From contig JAJEKV010000046.1 in NCBI GenBank assembly GCA_021234155.1, positions 2,787,258 to 2,851,257 on the forward strand: a stretch of 64,000 bases of DNA, given 5' to 3'. Both the position numbers and the translations under genes were made by a program. The stretch comes from Isoetes taiwanensis. Taxonomy: Eukaryota > Streptophyta > Lycopodiopsida > Isoetales > Isoetaceae. The notes under the pieces were generated by a model. It did not search any database. It was not told the origin of the DNA and saw nothing but the letters and a program-made list of their open reading frames with translations. Positions 1 to 10,841 of the stretch are shown here, one piece after another; the stretch's first letter is position 1; each line of letters begins with the position of its first letter.

Positions 1-59
1 GAGATGAAGAATAGCATAAAAAACTTATCCACCCCGCATTCATTGCACCAAGAATACTC

Positions 60-358
60 ACCCTAGTGACATTTTGTTATTACAGGGGCTTGCTTGAAGT
101 GTGGAAAGAAAGGTCATTATGGAAAGGTTTGCCCAGTGTGCAAGTTACGCAAAGAGATTGGCCATTATGAGGATAGATGCTTGGTGAAAGAGTATTTGGA
201 GAAACAAGAACAAGGGAAAAAGTGAAACTAGTGCATCCAGAAGATTCTTGGAAGAAGAAGCATTCCAAGAAGGTCATGGCAAGACAAACTAGAGCTATGG
301 TGAGAACAAGAAGGATGCAAACTCAGGTCAGCACCAAGAGAAAGAAATTCAAAGAGTA
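60..358 (+). pseudogene. gag nucleocapsid remnant (element A)
   Basis: The translation shows a CCHC zinc knuckle (CLKCGKKGHYGKVC) followed at once by a second knuckle whose second cysteine is replaced by arginine (CKLR...GHYEDRC), then a basic tail. Element B has two intact knuckles at the matching place. In Gypsy elements this part of Gag binds the RNA genome during packaging. The capsid part is left of the window. The reading frame changes near 177, where an internal ATG opens a short basic ORF. Confidence 0.75.
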
Positions 359-579
359 GATCAAGCTCATCGTAATAGCTCCTCGCCTCCGCCGAAAGAT
401 TCCAGAGAAAAGATAAAGATTTGGATGACTTTGAACGGGTTCTTAAGAATTCTAAGGTGACTTTAGATTTATTAATTAACTCTGTTGAGGATTGCTCCTA
501 GCTATAGGCAAAAAGTAATCAACTCTAGTAGTGTGGAAACAGTTTCTTTTGCTTCTGAATCGTACTAACTCGTGAAGAG

Positions 580-960
580 GAAGACCTCGTGCCTTTACAT
601 GTTCAAAGAAAAAAAATTGGTGCTCATCAACTTCCTAGAGTTTTGTTAGATGGTGGTTCTTCTTTGAATGTGATGCCTCAAAGATATAATGCAAAGATGT
701 GGTTTGAAGATCACAAAACCTTCACCTATGGTGTTAAGATCATTTTCTAATGCTAAAATCATGCCTTTAGGTGTTGTTTCTGAATGTGCCAGTGGAAACA
801 AGGAAGGGATTGTGGTTCAAGCCGCTTTTTGTGGTAGCCTTCGAGTTTGGCAAAGACTAACGACATCTATGACTTGTTACTTGGCAGAAGATGGATGTCT
901 ACATTGATGCCGCACTGTATGGTCTTAAAGGAGAGTGTACCATATCGATGGAGTTAAAAA
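580..960 (+). pseudogene. retropepsin-like protease remnant (element A)
   Basis: The aspartic protease active-site motif LLDGGSSLNVMP is readable at about 640-678. This is the DGG(S) form, also present in element B (LLDGGSPLNVMP). Downstream sequence matches element B's protease in broken frames and ends near an LGRRWL-like box. In the family this enzyme cuts the Gag-Pol polyprotein. The domain is frameshifted and cannot be functional. Confidence 0.75.
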
Positions 961-1059
961 GACAACTCTCTACAACAAGTCGGGGGAGTACTAATATCGT
1001 AGTTTTTGGAAGAAGAAATGCTTTCGAACAAAGCACCATGGGATTCTATAAACTACCTT

Positions 1060-1680
1060 TTTAGCTATGGATCTTCTAGATGAACCGGTACCCTCTTACT
1101 CTTCTAGCTCCGGTAGATCACAAGAATTTCGTGTCATCCGGTTTGATGGTGGAATATCCGTTAAGCTAGGAGTGGCATCTTCTTCCGCTATAATCAAAGA
1201 TTGTGCTAACATTTTTTCAAAAGTTGGCAGGATACATGTTGGCATAACTCCAACATGGTTTGAGTACTGAGCCCTTCCCGCGGGGCTTGCAAGAAGCTAT
1301 TTCATTAGGACTACCGAAGTAACCATTTATGGTGATTCTCAATTGATATGCGTGCGAGGTAAATGGTGAGTATCAAGCCAAGAACCAAGAAATGCGATTC
1401 TTTGAAAGAAGAAGCCTTGAGTCGGGTTGAACAAATTTAACAAATGGAGTTTGAATTACATACCAAGGGATGAAAATTGTGAAGCGGATGCCCTATCAGA
1501 AGTGTGTTGCTGGATTACCTTCTTTGAAGGAGCTATCAAAGAGGAAGAGTTGGAACATGAAGAGATTGCACAACTACATCCCATTCTAGTAATAGATGCT
1601 CAAGCAAGAGAAAGAGGTAAAGGAACTGGACTATTACCAAGAATGATGAGATTAGAACTCGTTTCTAGGAGACATGTTTA
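1060..1680 (+). pseudogene. RNase H-like domain upstream of RT (element A)
   Basis: The frame from 1067 reads FDGGISVKLGVASSSAI, the first catalytic-Asp strand of RNase H, then a degraded segment with a GDSQL-like box near 1330-1345. The domain ends with the frame from 1427, IPRDENCEADALSE, which matches the usual C-terminal (V)PRE.N..AD.L motif of plant retrotransposon RNase H. It lies between protease and reverse transcriptase, before the ordinary RNase H that follows the RT. Element B has the same arrangement with better preserved residues. The placement and the intact parallel copy make chance similarity unlikely. Confidence 0.75.
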
Positions 1681-1689
1681 AGACTCGTA

Positions 1690-2560
1690 AAGAAGCATCA
1701 TTACAAGAATTTTTGAGGAATGGAAAGATGTGTTTGCATGGGATTACACAGAGTTGGTAGGTGTAAAACTGAGATATGTGAATTTGAAATAAAGGTGAAA
1801 GAAGGGACTAAACCACATCATAAACGAGAAAGATAAATAGATCCTTGCTAACCTTGATCGAGAGAGGAATTATTAAAGATGAAAGAATTTTGAAGTTATC
1901 AATCGAGATAACAAACCCTGAATGGTTTGTCATGCATAGTACTGTTGAAAAGAACAAAACCATACGATATGCATAGATTATAGAGACCTTAATAAGGCTT
2001 TTGAAAAGACATTTATCCACTTCCCTTTCTAGAAGAGGTGCTTCATGCAAATTGCTGGTAAAGAAATTTATTCATTTCTAGATGGATTTTCGTGTTTTAA
2101 TCAGATTAAAATCAAGGGAAGCGAGACAAGCTAAGACCTCCTTCATAACCCCTGGGGAACCTTTGCCATGCAAAAAATGCCCTTTGGATTGATGAATGCA
2201 TCCGCTACATTCCAAAGGGGGCTATGGATAAAATCTTTCAAAGCATGCCTCTTGATAAATTTAGGGTGTTTCTTGATGACCTTTGCCTAGGAACATTGAT
2301 AGAGCAACACATGAAACTTCCATTTGTGATTATGAGTCCGTGCTGGGGAAAGTGGTGTATGTTTAAATCCAAAGAAGTGCATTTTTCTATGTTCAAAAGG
2401 TGAACTATTAGGTCATGAAATATCGCTCAAGGAATCAAAGTCTCGGAAGGTAAGATGGAAGCACTCAAGAAAGTAGTACCACCTAAGACTCGAGGCAAGT
2501 GGAAGAGCTTTATGGGACTTACTAGTTTTAAGAATCTATGTGCCTAATTTCTCACATATT
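1690..2560 (+). pseudogene. reverse transcriptase remnant (element A)
   Basis: Recognisable RT blocks are a FLDGFSCFNQI box near 2075-2110 (palm motif A, with the catalytic Asp), MPFGLMNASATFQR near 2180-2215 (fingers/palm motif B) and FRVFLDD near 2260-2280 (motif C, FLDD in place of the common YxDD). After motif C the sequence continues through the thumb and connection region (LGHEIS-like, GLTSF-like), which element B has lost by a deletion. Several stops and frameshifts interrupt it. Confidence 0.85.
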
Positions 2561-2639
2561 ATGGGTCCTATAGCAAACCCGACAAGAGTAGGCAACAAAG
2601 CAAACATGAGAGCAAACATATGGAAGTAAATTGGACACC

Positions 2640-3112
2640 CGAGTGCCGGTCGCTTTTGAGTTGCTCATCACTGAATTTCTCAATCGAGGAGGCTTTAAAA
2701 CCACCCGATCATAATCTTCCTTTTAAAGTTTATATAAGTGTCACTAACAAGGTCATTGGCATTACTCTCTACTACAGGATCATGGCATAATAGCCTTTAC
2801 AAGCAAGATATGGTCGCATTACGTAAATGAGGTATGCTAGATTGAAAAAAAAAGTGTCAAGTAGAATAATGTGGTTCCTACAAAGACTTGGACATATTGT
2901 CCAACACAATGAGGTAAAGGTGCTCATGCACCAAAACCCCTTCCATTATTATTTCAGAAAAGTCAAAAGCAAAGCCAAGTTATGCGGTGGGCCTCGCAAA
3001 ATTCAAGATTATAATCTTAGTGTCAAAACAAATAAAACCATTAAGAGCCCTAGTGATTATCTTCGTAGAGAGCTTTTGAATTTGAGGATTTTGAAGGATT
3101 GCAGGACATAGA
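2640..3112 (+). pseudogene. RT-linked RNase H remnant (element A)
   Basis: This is the normal Gypsy RNase H position, directly after the RT. The readable parts are the KVYISVTNK-like start near 2725-2755 and the frame from 2827, with FLQRLGHIVQHNEVKVLMHQNPFHYYF and RKIQDYNLSVK (split here only for naming), matching the end of the Gypsy RNase H. With the domain at 1060-1680 this gives two RNase H domains per element. Confidence 0.7.
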
Positions 3113-3289
3113 AATACCCGTGAGACCTGGGGACTCTACTAACCTTGTTTTGTCTAGCAAGATGAATGAGGATTGGCAATTTGACCTTATTGAATTTTTG
3201 CAGAATGGGGGGGAGCCTAAAAGCATGGATACTAAGCAAACCGTGAAGATTTAGAGCTAAAGCTAAAACATTCAAGATGGTAGGAGATG

Positions 3290-4370
3290 TGTTGTGCAAG
3301 ATTGATCATAATGGGGTGCTTTTAAGATGTGTCAATGAGATCCGTCGAGCCGATTGTGGAGGCATGTCATGAAGGCATTTGTGGTGGGCATTTTGCGGTG
3401 AGACCATCGCAAAGAAGATCATCATGACAGGCTACTTCGGCCAAGTTTGTTCAAAGATTGTTATGAGACAATCAAAAGATGCCATAAATGTCAAATTCAT
3501 GGTAGAAGAATCCTTCAACTTCCGCTCCACGGTATTGTATCTCCGGTCCTTTTCAAATTTGGGGATTGGATTTTATAGGGCCTATATTTCCGAATCTCAA
3601 GGTCGGCATGAATACATCCTAGTTGCTCTGCATTATTTTACTAAATGGGTGGAAGCAACTCCTCTTAGACAGGCAAATGCTCGACAACCTGCTAGATTCT
3701 TACATGAGCACATATGCACTAGGTTTGGCATTCCTTTCAAAATTGTATCGATAGGGGAACACAGTTCATAAATGATGTCATTAGTAATTTATCTGAAAGC
3801 ATTAAAGGTCAAACATGTGAAAAGTTCCGCCTATTATCCTCAAGGCAATGGGCAAGCCGAGTCAACAAATAAAGTATTGAAAAGCATTCTAAAAAAACAG
3901 TTGAAATTCACAAAAGGATTGGCATATTAAACCGCATGATGCATTGTGGGCATATAGGACCACCGCGGAAAAAATGCTACTAACCATACACCTTTTAGCC
4001 TTGTCTATGGTGTTGAAGTCAGAGTGCCAGTTGAGCTAGAGTTGCCATCACCAAAGTTGGCAATGAAGATCCGTATGCAGCTAGAGGATGCCTACAAAGA
4101 CGTGTATGATAAGTTGTCGATGCTTGAAGAAGAGAGGCCGGAAGCTGAAAATGTGAACTTGAGGAAAAAAGCCAAGGATGTGGCAAAGATTCAAAGCACA
4201 CAAGTTACAAGGAAGTTTCAAAGTAGATGAATTGGTGCTCAAGTGGAATAAAGCAAAGGAAGATTCAGCAGTAAATTTGATGGCCTATGGAAGGTCCTTT
4301 CAAGATCCATGCAATTGCGGTACAAGTTCTTATCTTTTTGCAAGAAATTGGTGGGAGATTGCTAGCTAAT
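3290..4370 (+). pseudogene. integrase remnant (element A)
   Basis: The zinc-binding H2C2 segment appears at about 3365-3500 (ACHEGICGGHF..., then CHKCQ-like). The core follows in broken frames: HYFTKWVEATPLRQANA near 3630-3680, ARFGIPFKIVS near 3718-3750 where the second catalytic Asp should follow, and PQGNGQAESTNK near 3838-3870 holding the catalytic Glu. The tail from 4024 is a charged helix (RPEAENVNLRKKAKDVAK) that matches the element B C-terminus. Integrase inserts the cDNA into the host chromosome, but this copy cannot. Confidence 0.85.
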
Positions 4371-5171
4371 CCTATAAACACATTGCACTTGAAAAGGTAT
4401 GGGAACAAAGCATGTCATGCCTTTGATCTTATTTGAATAAACATGTTGTAGTGCTTTTTAGTTAGGAACTATATGATAATTCTCGCAATAGTTGTCGATT
4501 CTTTATTAGTATTTCAAGTTTAAAATGATAAAAGACATAAAAAGGAGAAAAGAAAGAAAATCAAACAAAACATAGAGTTCTAAGTAAAGTAGGTTTTTGT
4601 TATTTAACGCTTTTACTTTCAGAGAAGATGGTCACGACCAAGGCCGATTTCAAACAAATGTCGCTCAGTCGAAAGCAAGAATTTATCTTGTTGATGCTAA
4701 CATTTTGCACCACTTGCCGATCCATCGACCGATCAAACTCATCGATGTGACTTAGCCCATATACATGAGACTTGTATTCTTTTCAAATGCAGATTCCTAT
4801 CAAAAGCCTATGCATCCATGGAGAAAAGTCGCTGGTGTAAGATACTAACAATTTTAAGTGTCATTCTGTGCTCATTTGTTTTCCTTCCATGTCCATCCCG
4901 ATCACTATAGCCCTCGAACATATGACCATTGCTTCCAAATCTTCTCAAGCTGCTACCAAAAGTTGCCTCCCATAGTCACTCACCTAAAGGCAACTCGAGA
5001 GACAATTCAAACAGAACAAGAAGAACACCGCCGGCCGATCATGTCAATTATTCCAACAATTGTCGAAAACCACCGGCCGCCTCAGAGATATTCATATCCA
5101 TAGTCAAAATTTTCTAATCGGAATGTCACAGTCGAGGGGACCAGCCACATCCTCTCCTTTGTTTAGCATCA
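4371..5171 (+). other. non-coding 3' internal region (element A)
   Basis: No credible gene is present between the integrase and the 3' LTR. A purine box AGGGG at 5135-5139 lies 37 bases before the LTR start. Element B has the same box at the same distance (49164-49168 before 49201), so it is the best candidate for the polypurine tract or a related plus-strand priming signal, although it does not touch the LTR as a tract normally does. Confidence 0.5.
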
Positions 5172-7694
5172 TGTTGCGGCTATAGCAGCAACATGTACAA
5201 GGATCCTGAGCAATATCACAGGCAAACAACTTGAAGACCAAGAGTACTGAGACCAAGAGACTTGAAGACAAAGATGCTGATGAAGAACCCAAAGGATGAC
5301 TTTAAGTCAAGACACAAGTTCACAACTCAACTCCAAGGATTGAATGCATTTTCTAGCTCAAGGCACTTGTGAAGTTTGGAAGACCCCCGTGAAGATGGCA
5401 AGCTATGATATGGTACTTATCCTTCTCATATTCTAAAGAATCTATATTTGCTTTTGTGCCATCACACCATCATCCTTATCCTATTTTCCTTCACCCTCAT
5501 TGCCTTTTCACATCATATACCATCATGTATTTCATGTATAACCATTTGTCTCATAGTTGACCTACCATGACCTAGGGCACATTGCCCAAGGAAGTTGTCA
5601 AATCTAAAAGTTGCCTAGCATCGAACTCTATATCACCATTCTCATCTCATGCATTGCCATTCCATTGTCACACACTCCACACCAAGTAGCTAAAGTAAAA
5701 CATATGTGCCAAGCACAAAAAATAAAAACACAAAGATGCCTAGTCACACCTCCAAGTGACATGGCACGATGACTAAATGTACATGTCATCACCTCCAAAG
5801 CTACTTTGGTCCACTCATCATTTGCTACCTCCATGTCTCATTCATCATGTTGCCACCTAAGCACCAAATTTCCACATCATCACATCACTCCACATCATCA
5901 AATGATGACTAGGCGAGTTTTAACCAAACTCAAAAATTGGTCAACCAAATGATCAAGCTACCATGGGAAGTGAACCTACTAGCCTTGTTTACCCTAGTTG
6001 ACCTATTTTCTATCCTTCCACTACATTTTCACCTATTGCCACCTCATCATCCATTTGGGCAAAATACCTTGTTTGACCAACACGTATCACATCGATGACC
6101 TTGCCCGGGCCATTCATCTTTTTTTAACAAAAAAATCAAAATATTATTTTTCCAAAATTTGTCCTTGCCATCTTGAAGCCCCCTTGAAAGTATGCCACCT
6201 GGCACAAAAAATCTCAAAAAAGGACCCTATATAGACCTTCAAATTTCATTTCTTGGGAACCGTGCCCCATGCCAAAAAATGCAAAATTTTCCTATTCTAC
6301 CCCCATCTATCTACCCTCTTATCCTCGCCAAGTGGCGTCCCCCCTGGCATGCCAAGTCGAAACACGAGCCGAGCTTGGCGTGGGAGGAGACCACGTAATC
6401 AAGAAAATAGGATGTGGATCTCTATTTATACCTTGTCCCACTTTTCGATCTGTGCCTGTGGGATATATCATGCCGAACCCTAAAATTTGAATTTTCCAAG
6501 AAACCACCTTTCTGTTGAGCCTAACGGGGTGATCATGGCATCTGTTGGCCGGTTTTGTCCTACTCCACTGAAAGAACAACCTGATTAAACCAAAACCGTA
6601 GCATTGATTGCGAATTTGCCAAGATCTAACCGAAGACAGGGGATTTTAAAAAGGGGTTTTGTTCCACTGAATTTTTTCGAGGGCCATAAGCGGATTTGAA
6701 GACCAGGAACGTGAAGTCGTGACGTCTACAGAGCTTGTAGAAGATCCTCCTGCTTCGGAAATCAAAGTCTGAGGCATATGTGATGAAATATCCTTGAATC
6801 TTTTGGAACTTGAAATTTATTTTGATTGAGTTGTTCTTGAATGCTCCAGTCGGGCATTCTTGAATAATCTGTGTTGTGAATTTGCTATTTTGACTTAATG
6901 AAAATCGGAATTTGGGAAAAGAATGTGTGAAAGTGTGATTGAAATCATTTTGCTATGCTTTGTCATTTACGCTTGAGCAAGAGGGAATTGAGCATAATAC
7001 AAGTAGTGCTTGTGTAAGTCATTGTTAGAAAAAGAAAAAAAAAAAACAGAAATGTCCTGCAGGGCATAGGTCCTTTAAGAAAAAACTAAAAAATAGATCT
7101 TTTCTTTAAAACATCTATTAGTTTGGAAACATCTCTAGTATTCAGGCAACCATCAGAGGCATCAGTAGTGAGTATTGGGAGCAGAGAAAGCGAGAAAAGG
7201 GGAGTTGAGATTTAGACTGTAAGAATTACAGTCATTGCCATTGAAACTCAGGCAATGCATGTTACAGTAAGAATTTAGGCTTTGTTTGAACCAAATGAGC
7301 ATATGCACGCGGATCTACGTGGAGCATACCTAGGTGTGGGAATTTGTTTCTACCCACAGAAGATCACACCGGCATTTGGCAAAATCGAGCTCACCGCCCG
7401 TGCCATTGACCAAAAATTGACCCAGTCAGGAAGTTGATTTGAGGAAAATCTGTAAACACTTTGCTTGTAGACTTTTCACAACGAGTTCTTGGAGTTGGCT
7501 AGCATACTTTGATAAAGATTTCAAGTGCTTTTGAGATAGATGCATGGTTTGGTGAATGTTTAAGTGCTGCTAGTTCCTTTTGCTTTAGGGACTCTAGTGG
7601 AATTGATATTTCCTTGCAAAGTCAGAAATGTTTTGCAGTGCAGATTGATCACCTCAAGTGATCTGGAGGTCCTGACCATCAAAACACCTTTGTA
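5172..7694 (+). repeat. 3' LTR of Gypsy element A
   Basis: It starts TGTTGC and its first bases can pair with GCAACA some 12 bases later, a small hairpin also found at the LTR start of element B. Its landmarks run in the same order as in the element B LTRs: a CATCA-rich stretch near 5460-6060, a TATA-like box near 6423, a GTGGGATAT...ACCCTAAAAT block near 6458-6487, and a GACC..AAATTGAC block near 7408-7425. The end aligns with the B LTR end (ACACCTT), but the final CA is not preserved, so 7694 is approximate. Confidence 0.75.
6423..6430 (+). promoter_or_regulatory. candidate LTR TATA box (element A)
   Basis: TATTTATA lies after a CCACGTAATC stretch, at the position matching TATAAATAT in both element B LTRs. 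It would mark the start of the R region. The assignment is by alignment with element B only. Confidence 0.4.
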
Positions 7695-8412
7695 AGGCCC
7701 CAGTTGGAGACCACCCAGGATAATCTCCAACACCCATCCAAATATATTCTTGGTATTGCAATGACATAACAAAACTACCTAGAAAATGCATTGAAGTATC
7801 TTACAATGCCTATTTATCAAATGCCACAAGTAAAGACTACAACGGAATCACTTTACCCTTTACATTACATTGGTTTTGATCTTTTGGTCTTCTAATCTTG
7901 TATTCCACCTTAAGTTCACAACTTACACAGTTAGAACACATAGATTGTTCGTGCAGAGGTAACGATATCATGGAAAGGCAAACAGTCAAATGCAAAACAA
8001 TATTTTAGGCATGAATGTTTAAAGACAGAAAACAAAATGCATATTGGTTTTCTACAATGGTAGAGCTGGCACATGAAGCAGCACAACTCTGATCATTTCC
8101 TCCATACAACTAGGTTGTGTTGGCACTGTTGCTTCAGTCACAAAAGAACCACATTTGTCCGGGAACCAGATAGCATTGAATATGATAAACATGGCAAACA
8201 GACAAGTTCTTGCCTTCCTTCGGTTGAGTACCTTCTCCAAAAACTAATGCCCACAGTATCCAAAAACTAATGCCCACAGTATGAACGGCATCAGTTCAAT
8301 TGTAACCATATTTGAGTACCATGTTGGGCTTTCATAATTTGCAGATTTGCATGCCATGCTTCGTATTCATACTTTGCAGATTAAGAAAATCTGCTGATGA
8401 TCACTTACGTTG
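7695..8412. other. intergenic, 3' flank of signal-peptidase gene
   Basis: No gene is recognised. It lies between the end of element A and the minus-strand stop codon at 8413-8415, so part is probably the 3' untranslated region of that gene. It holds a 23-base tandem duplication at 8237-8282. Confidence 0.4.
8237..8282. repeat. 23-base tandem duplication
   Basis: Two identical copies of a 23-base unit starting CCAAAAACTAATGCCC lie side by side at 8237-8259 and 8260-8282. Confidence 0.9.
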
Positions 8413-9101
8413 TCATGTCAGCAATGCAACTTCATGATCTCCCTCTACAGAACTTGTCAGTAATTGACTGTCCTTCTCAAGCAAGGTATATAAAGCACAT
8501 TGCTCCTGCGCTGAAATTGAGCTCCCTTTTCGTTTGGGAGGCCAATACCGTACAACAGATCTTCCAATAATGTTTTTGACAGGTAATGGACCCCTAAAAC
8601 CATATTAAATAGCTTAATGAGTACACTTTTCCGCCCTAAGAAATCGTCTGGAAATAATTTGAAAGTTTCTCACCAAACATGAGAATCACAGCTGTTGTTC
8701 CTATTATCTCCCATTACAAATACATTCCCATTGGGCACATACTGCACATAATCCAAAGACAAAATTTAAATTGGGCCTCTAATCATTAAGGAGTAGAAGT
8801 TAACAGAACTTACTGTCGTATCCATATCATAAGTTGGAGGCTCAGCAATAAACTTCTCATCCTTTGGAGTTCCATTGATCAAAAGTTTAACATTGTGCAC
8901 CTACATATGTTGATGCATAGACAGAATTAAGGCCTCAAATAATAATCAACATTGACTAAAATGATCGTGAAGCCCTCTTTCTGTAGGACATTGGAAGTGT
9001 CAACACAACATTCTGGAGGTTTGGGACACTACCTGCATGGATTTTGGAGCTTTGAAAATAACAATTTCGTTAACATTTGGGCTTCTAAAGAAGTAGGAAA
9101 C
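8413..9101 (-). CDS. plastid type I signal peptidase (thylakoidal processing peptidase-like), 3' exons only
   Basis: Four minus-strand exons join in frame with GT/AG introns: 9033-9101 ([19 protein letters not shown]), 8814-8900 ([17 protein letters not shown]), 8674-8741 ([19 protein letters not shown]) and 8413-8593 ([19 protein letters not shown]), ending in TGA at 8413-8415. Introns are 132, 72 and 80 bases. [11 protein letters not shown] followed by W-GPLP..IIGRSV is diagnostic of signal peptidase I, and the rest matches the plant plastid Plsp/TPP group, which removes thylakoid-transfer and envelope signals. Two parts are missing: the upstream exon with the catalytic Ser (SMYPT box), and the roughly 20-25 residues with the catalytic Lys that should lie between the first two exons here. 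That intron is only 132 bases and encodes nothing like it. The gene may be a dead or partial copy, or may continue right of the LINE. Family assignment is firm; function is uncertain. Confidence 0.85.
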
Positions 9102-10691
9102 CTGCAAACAAATTAGCACAAACAGTATGAGCACTAGATCGTCCTAAGACTCAACATAAAGCAGCCAAACAACAATCAAAGTAGTGAGACAAACCGAGGC
9201 AACATACCTGGTAAATTTAATAATTTCATATAGCAGTAAACTCAGACAACTTCTTGCAATCCCAATTGTTCTTTTATGGGTTAAACCATATTATTACAAC
9301 CTGGACCACAGTCTGATAAAAGAATTGAAGGAAAATATTAGAACACAGCTTTTTCAAACCTACAAGCATTTCGCAGTATATAGCATCTATGAGAATGTGT
9401 TAGCGGCCTTGTGTAGTGATACAAAGCCATGGAGATGACAACCAGATTTGAATATAGGCCGAACATAGCCATAGTTTAAAAAGGAAGAGCAAAATAAATA
9501 TGATCCCACTTAATATCATATGGGAAAGTTTCTATGTGCATATATGCGAAACCAAAGTATGCAGATAGACCAACAAAACTGTCTGTTATTTGTGCCTGCA
9601 ACAACATGCACTAACATGCGTAACCTGTGCAAACAATTTTAAAGTAGACACATAGAGTGCATCTCAGAAATAAGGTATGGTGCTTAGACATAATGGCAGA
9701 TGATGATGAAGACCTGTTGATTAACTAAATTTATGTCTATAGTCCACAAATGCCTGTCATTGGTGCACAGAAGAACACGCGCCCACAATTTGCTTCACAT
9801 AATGTTTTATATGTGAGAGCAAAATTAGAATGCAAATTTTGCAATCTATACAGGACCCAAGCATACAAACTAAACTCACAAAATTGCGTTTATCCTCCAT
9901 GGAGACCAAACCTCTACTGACCGCACCTTTACTGTAACAAAGAGCAAACCTCGAATATGGCAATCTACGTCTCACCCGGGTCTTTGAAGTGAATGCAACT
10001 GCAAAAAATAAAGCCTTGCATATGCTTAGCAACTGCACAATCCGTGAATTCGACCCAAAGCCATTACTGGAGCTTATATTGCCTCGAAAAGAAGTGCAAG
10101 GCGAATTAAAAACCGGATTACTTTTAATACCAGCTGTGGCGATGGCAGAGCAAAGGCATCGGATCAGAGAGCGAAGAATGAAATATATTCTTCTTGCTTG
10201 CCATAGCCAAAATGTGAAAGGAAGAACGAGTGTCAGAAACGCAAATCATGCCAGAGTCTAGGATGGAAATAAAGAAAGAAAGAGGTAATATCTCGAAAAG
10301 AAGATGAAGCTTTATTTTCAATTGGTCGCGTCGTAGAATGAGAATGACGCCCTTCTCCTTCCTAATCCAATCCGCAGAATAACAAAGACAATGATCCAAC
10401 AAGAAATCCTATGACCATAGCAGCTTAACCCGGAACCGCCCCTCGGGTATTGAAGCATCACGGACGACGGGTTTGACCCCGAGAGATCTGCCGACCACAT
10501 CCCCACCCTCCGCCAAGCTCATGTAAAATCCACGTCGCCTAAGTGTATCGAGGGGTCCCTCAAATCCCAAAGTCCAACCGTCGATGACTAATATGCTACA
10601 ACATTCTTCAATCAAGGCCCTCTATCAGTAGTATTGCCCCATACTCCCCAGGGTTGCCCTACGGGCAACCCAAAAAAATATAACAAGGAGC
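9102..10691. other. upstream region of the signal-peptidase gene, no exon recognised
   Basis: Read on the minus strand for the missing Ser-containing exon (SMYPT-like) and a transit peptide; none found. The stretch 10300-10640 is richer in CG than its surroundings and has overlapping minus-strand frames (for example from 10615 and 10506) without recognisable homology. It could be a promoter or 5' leader, but nothing proves it. A LINE interrupts the region on the right. Confidence 0.3.
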
Positions 10692-10841
10692 AACATTCAC
10701 CCTTTTTTTTTTTTATTGAAAGATGCTTTCATTCATAATGGATTTATGTATACAACTTAATTCTATGTGATATCAAAACCTCCACAACATCTTGGCGACT
10801 GTGCAGAGTTAATCACATAGCAAGATTAAATGTGCCATACA

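Larger units (their letters stand above)
1..7694 (+). mobile_element. Ty3/Gypsy LTR retrotransposon A, decayed, left end outside window
   Basis: Remnants of a Gypsy polyprotein run left to right: gag zinc knuckle, protease, RNase H-like domain, reverse transcriptase, second RNase H, integrase, then a 3' LTR. Every domain is broken by stops and frameshifts, so the copy is dead. Each domain matches, in the same order, the better preserved element B at 39849-51767, which is how most boundaries were set. The 5' LTR and most of gag lie left of the window, so no target duplication can be checked. The right end near 7694 is approximate, set by alignment to the end of the element B LTR. Confidence 0.9.
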
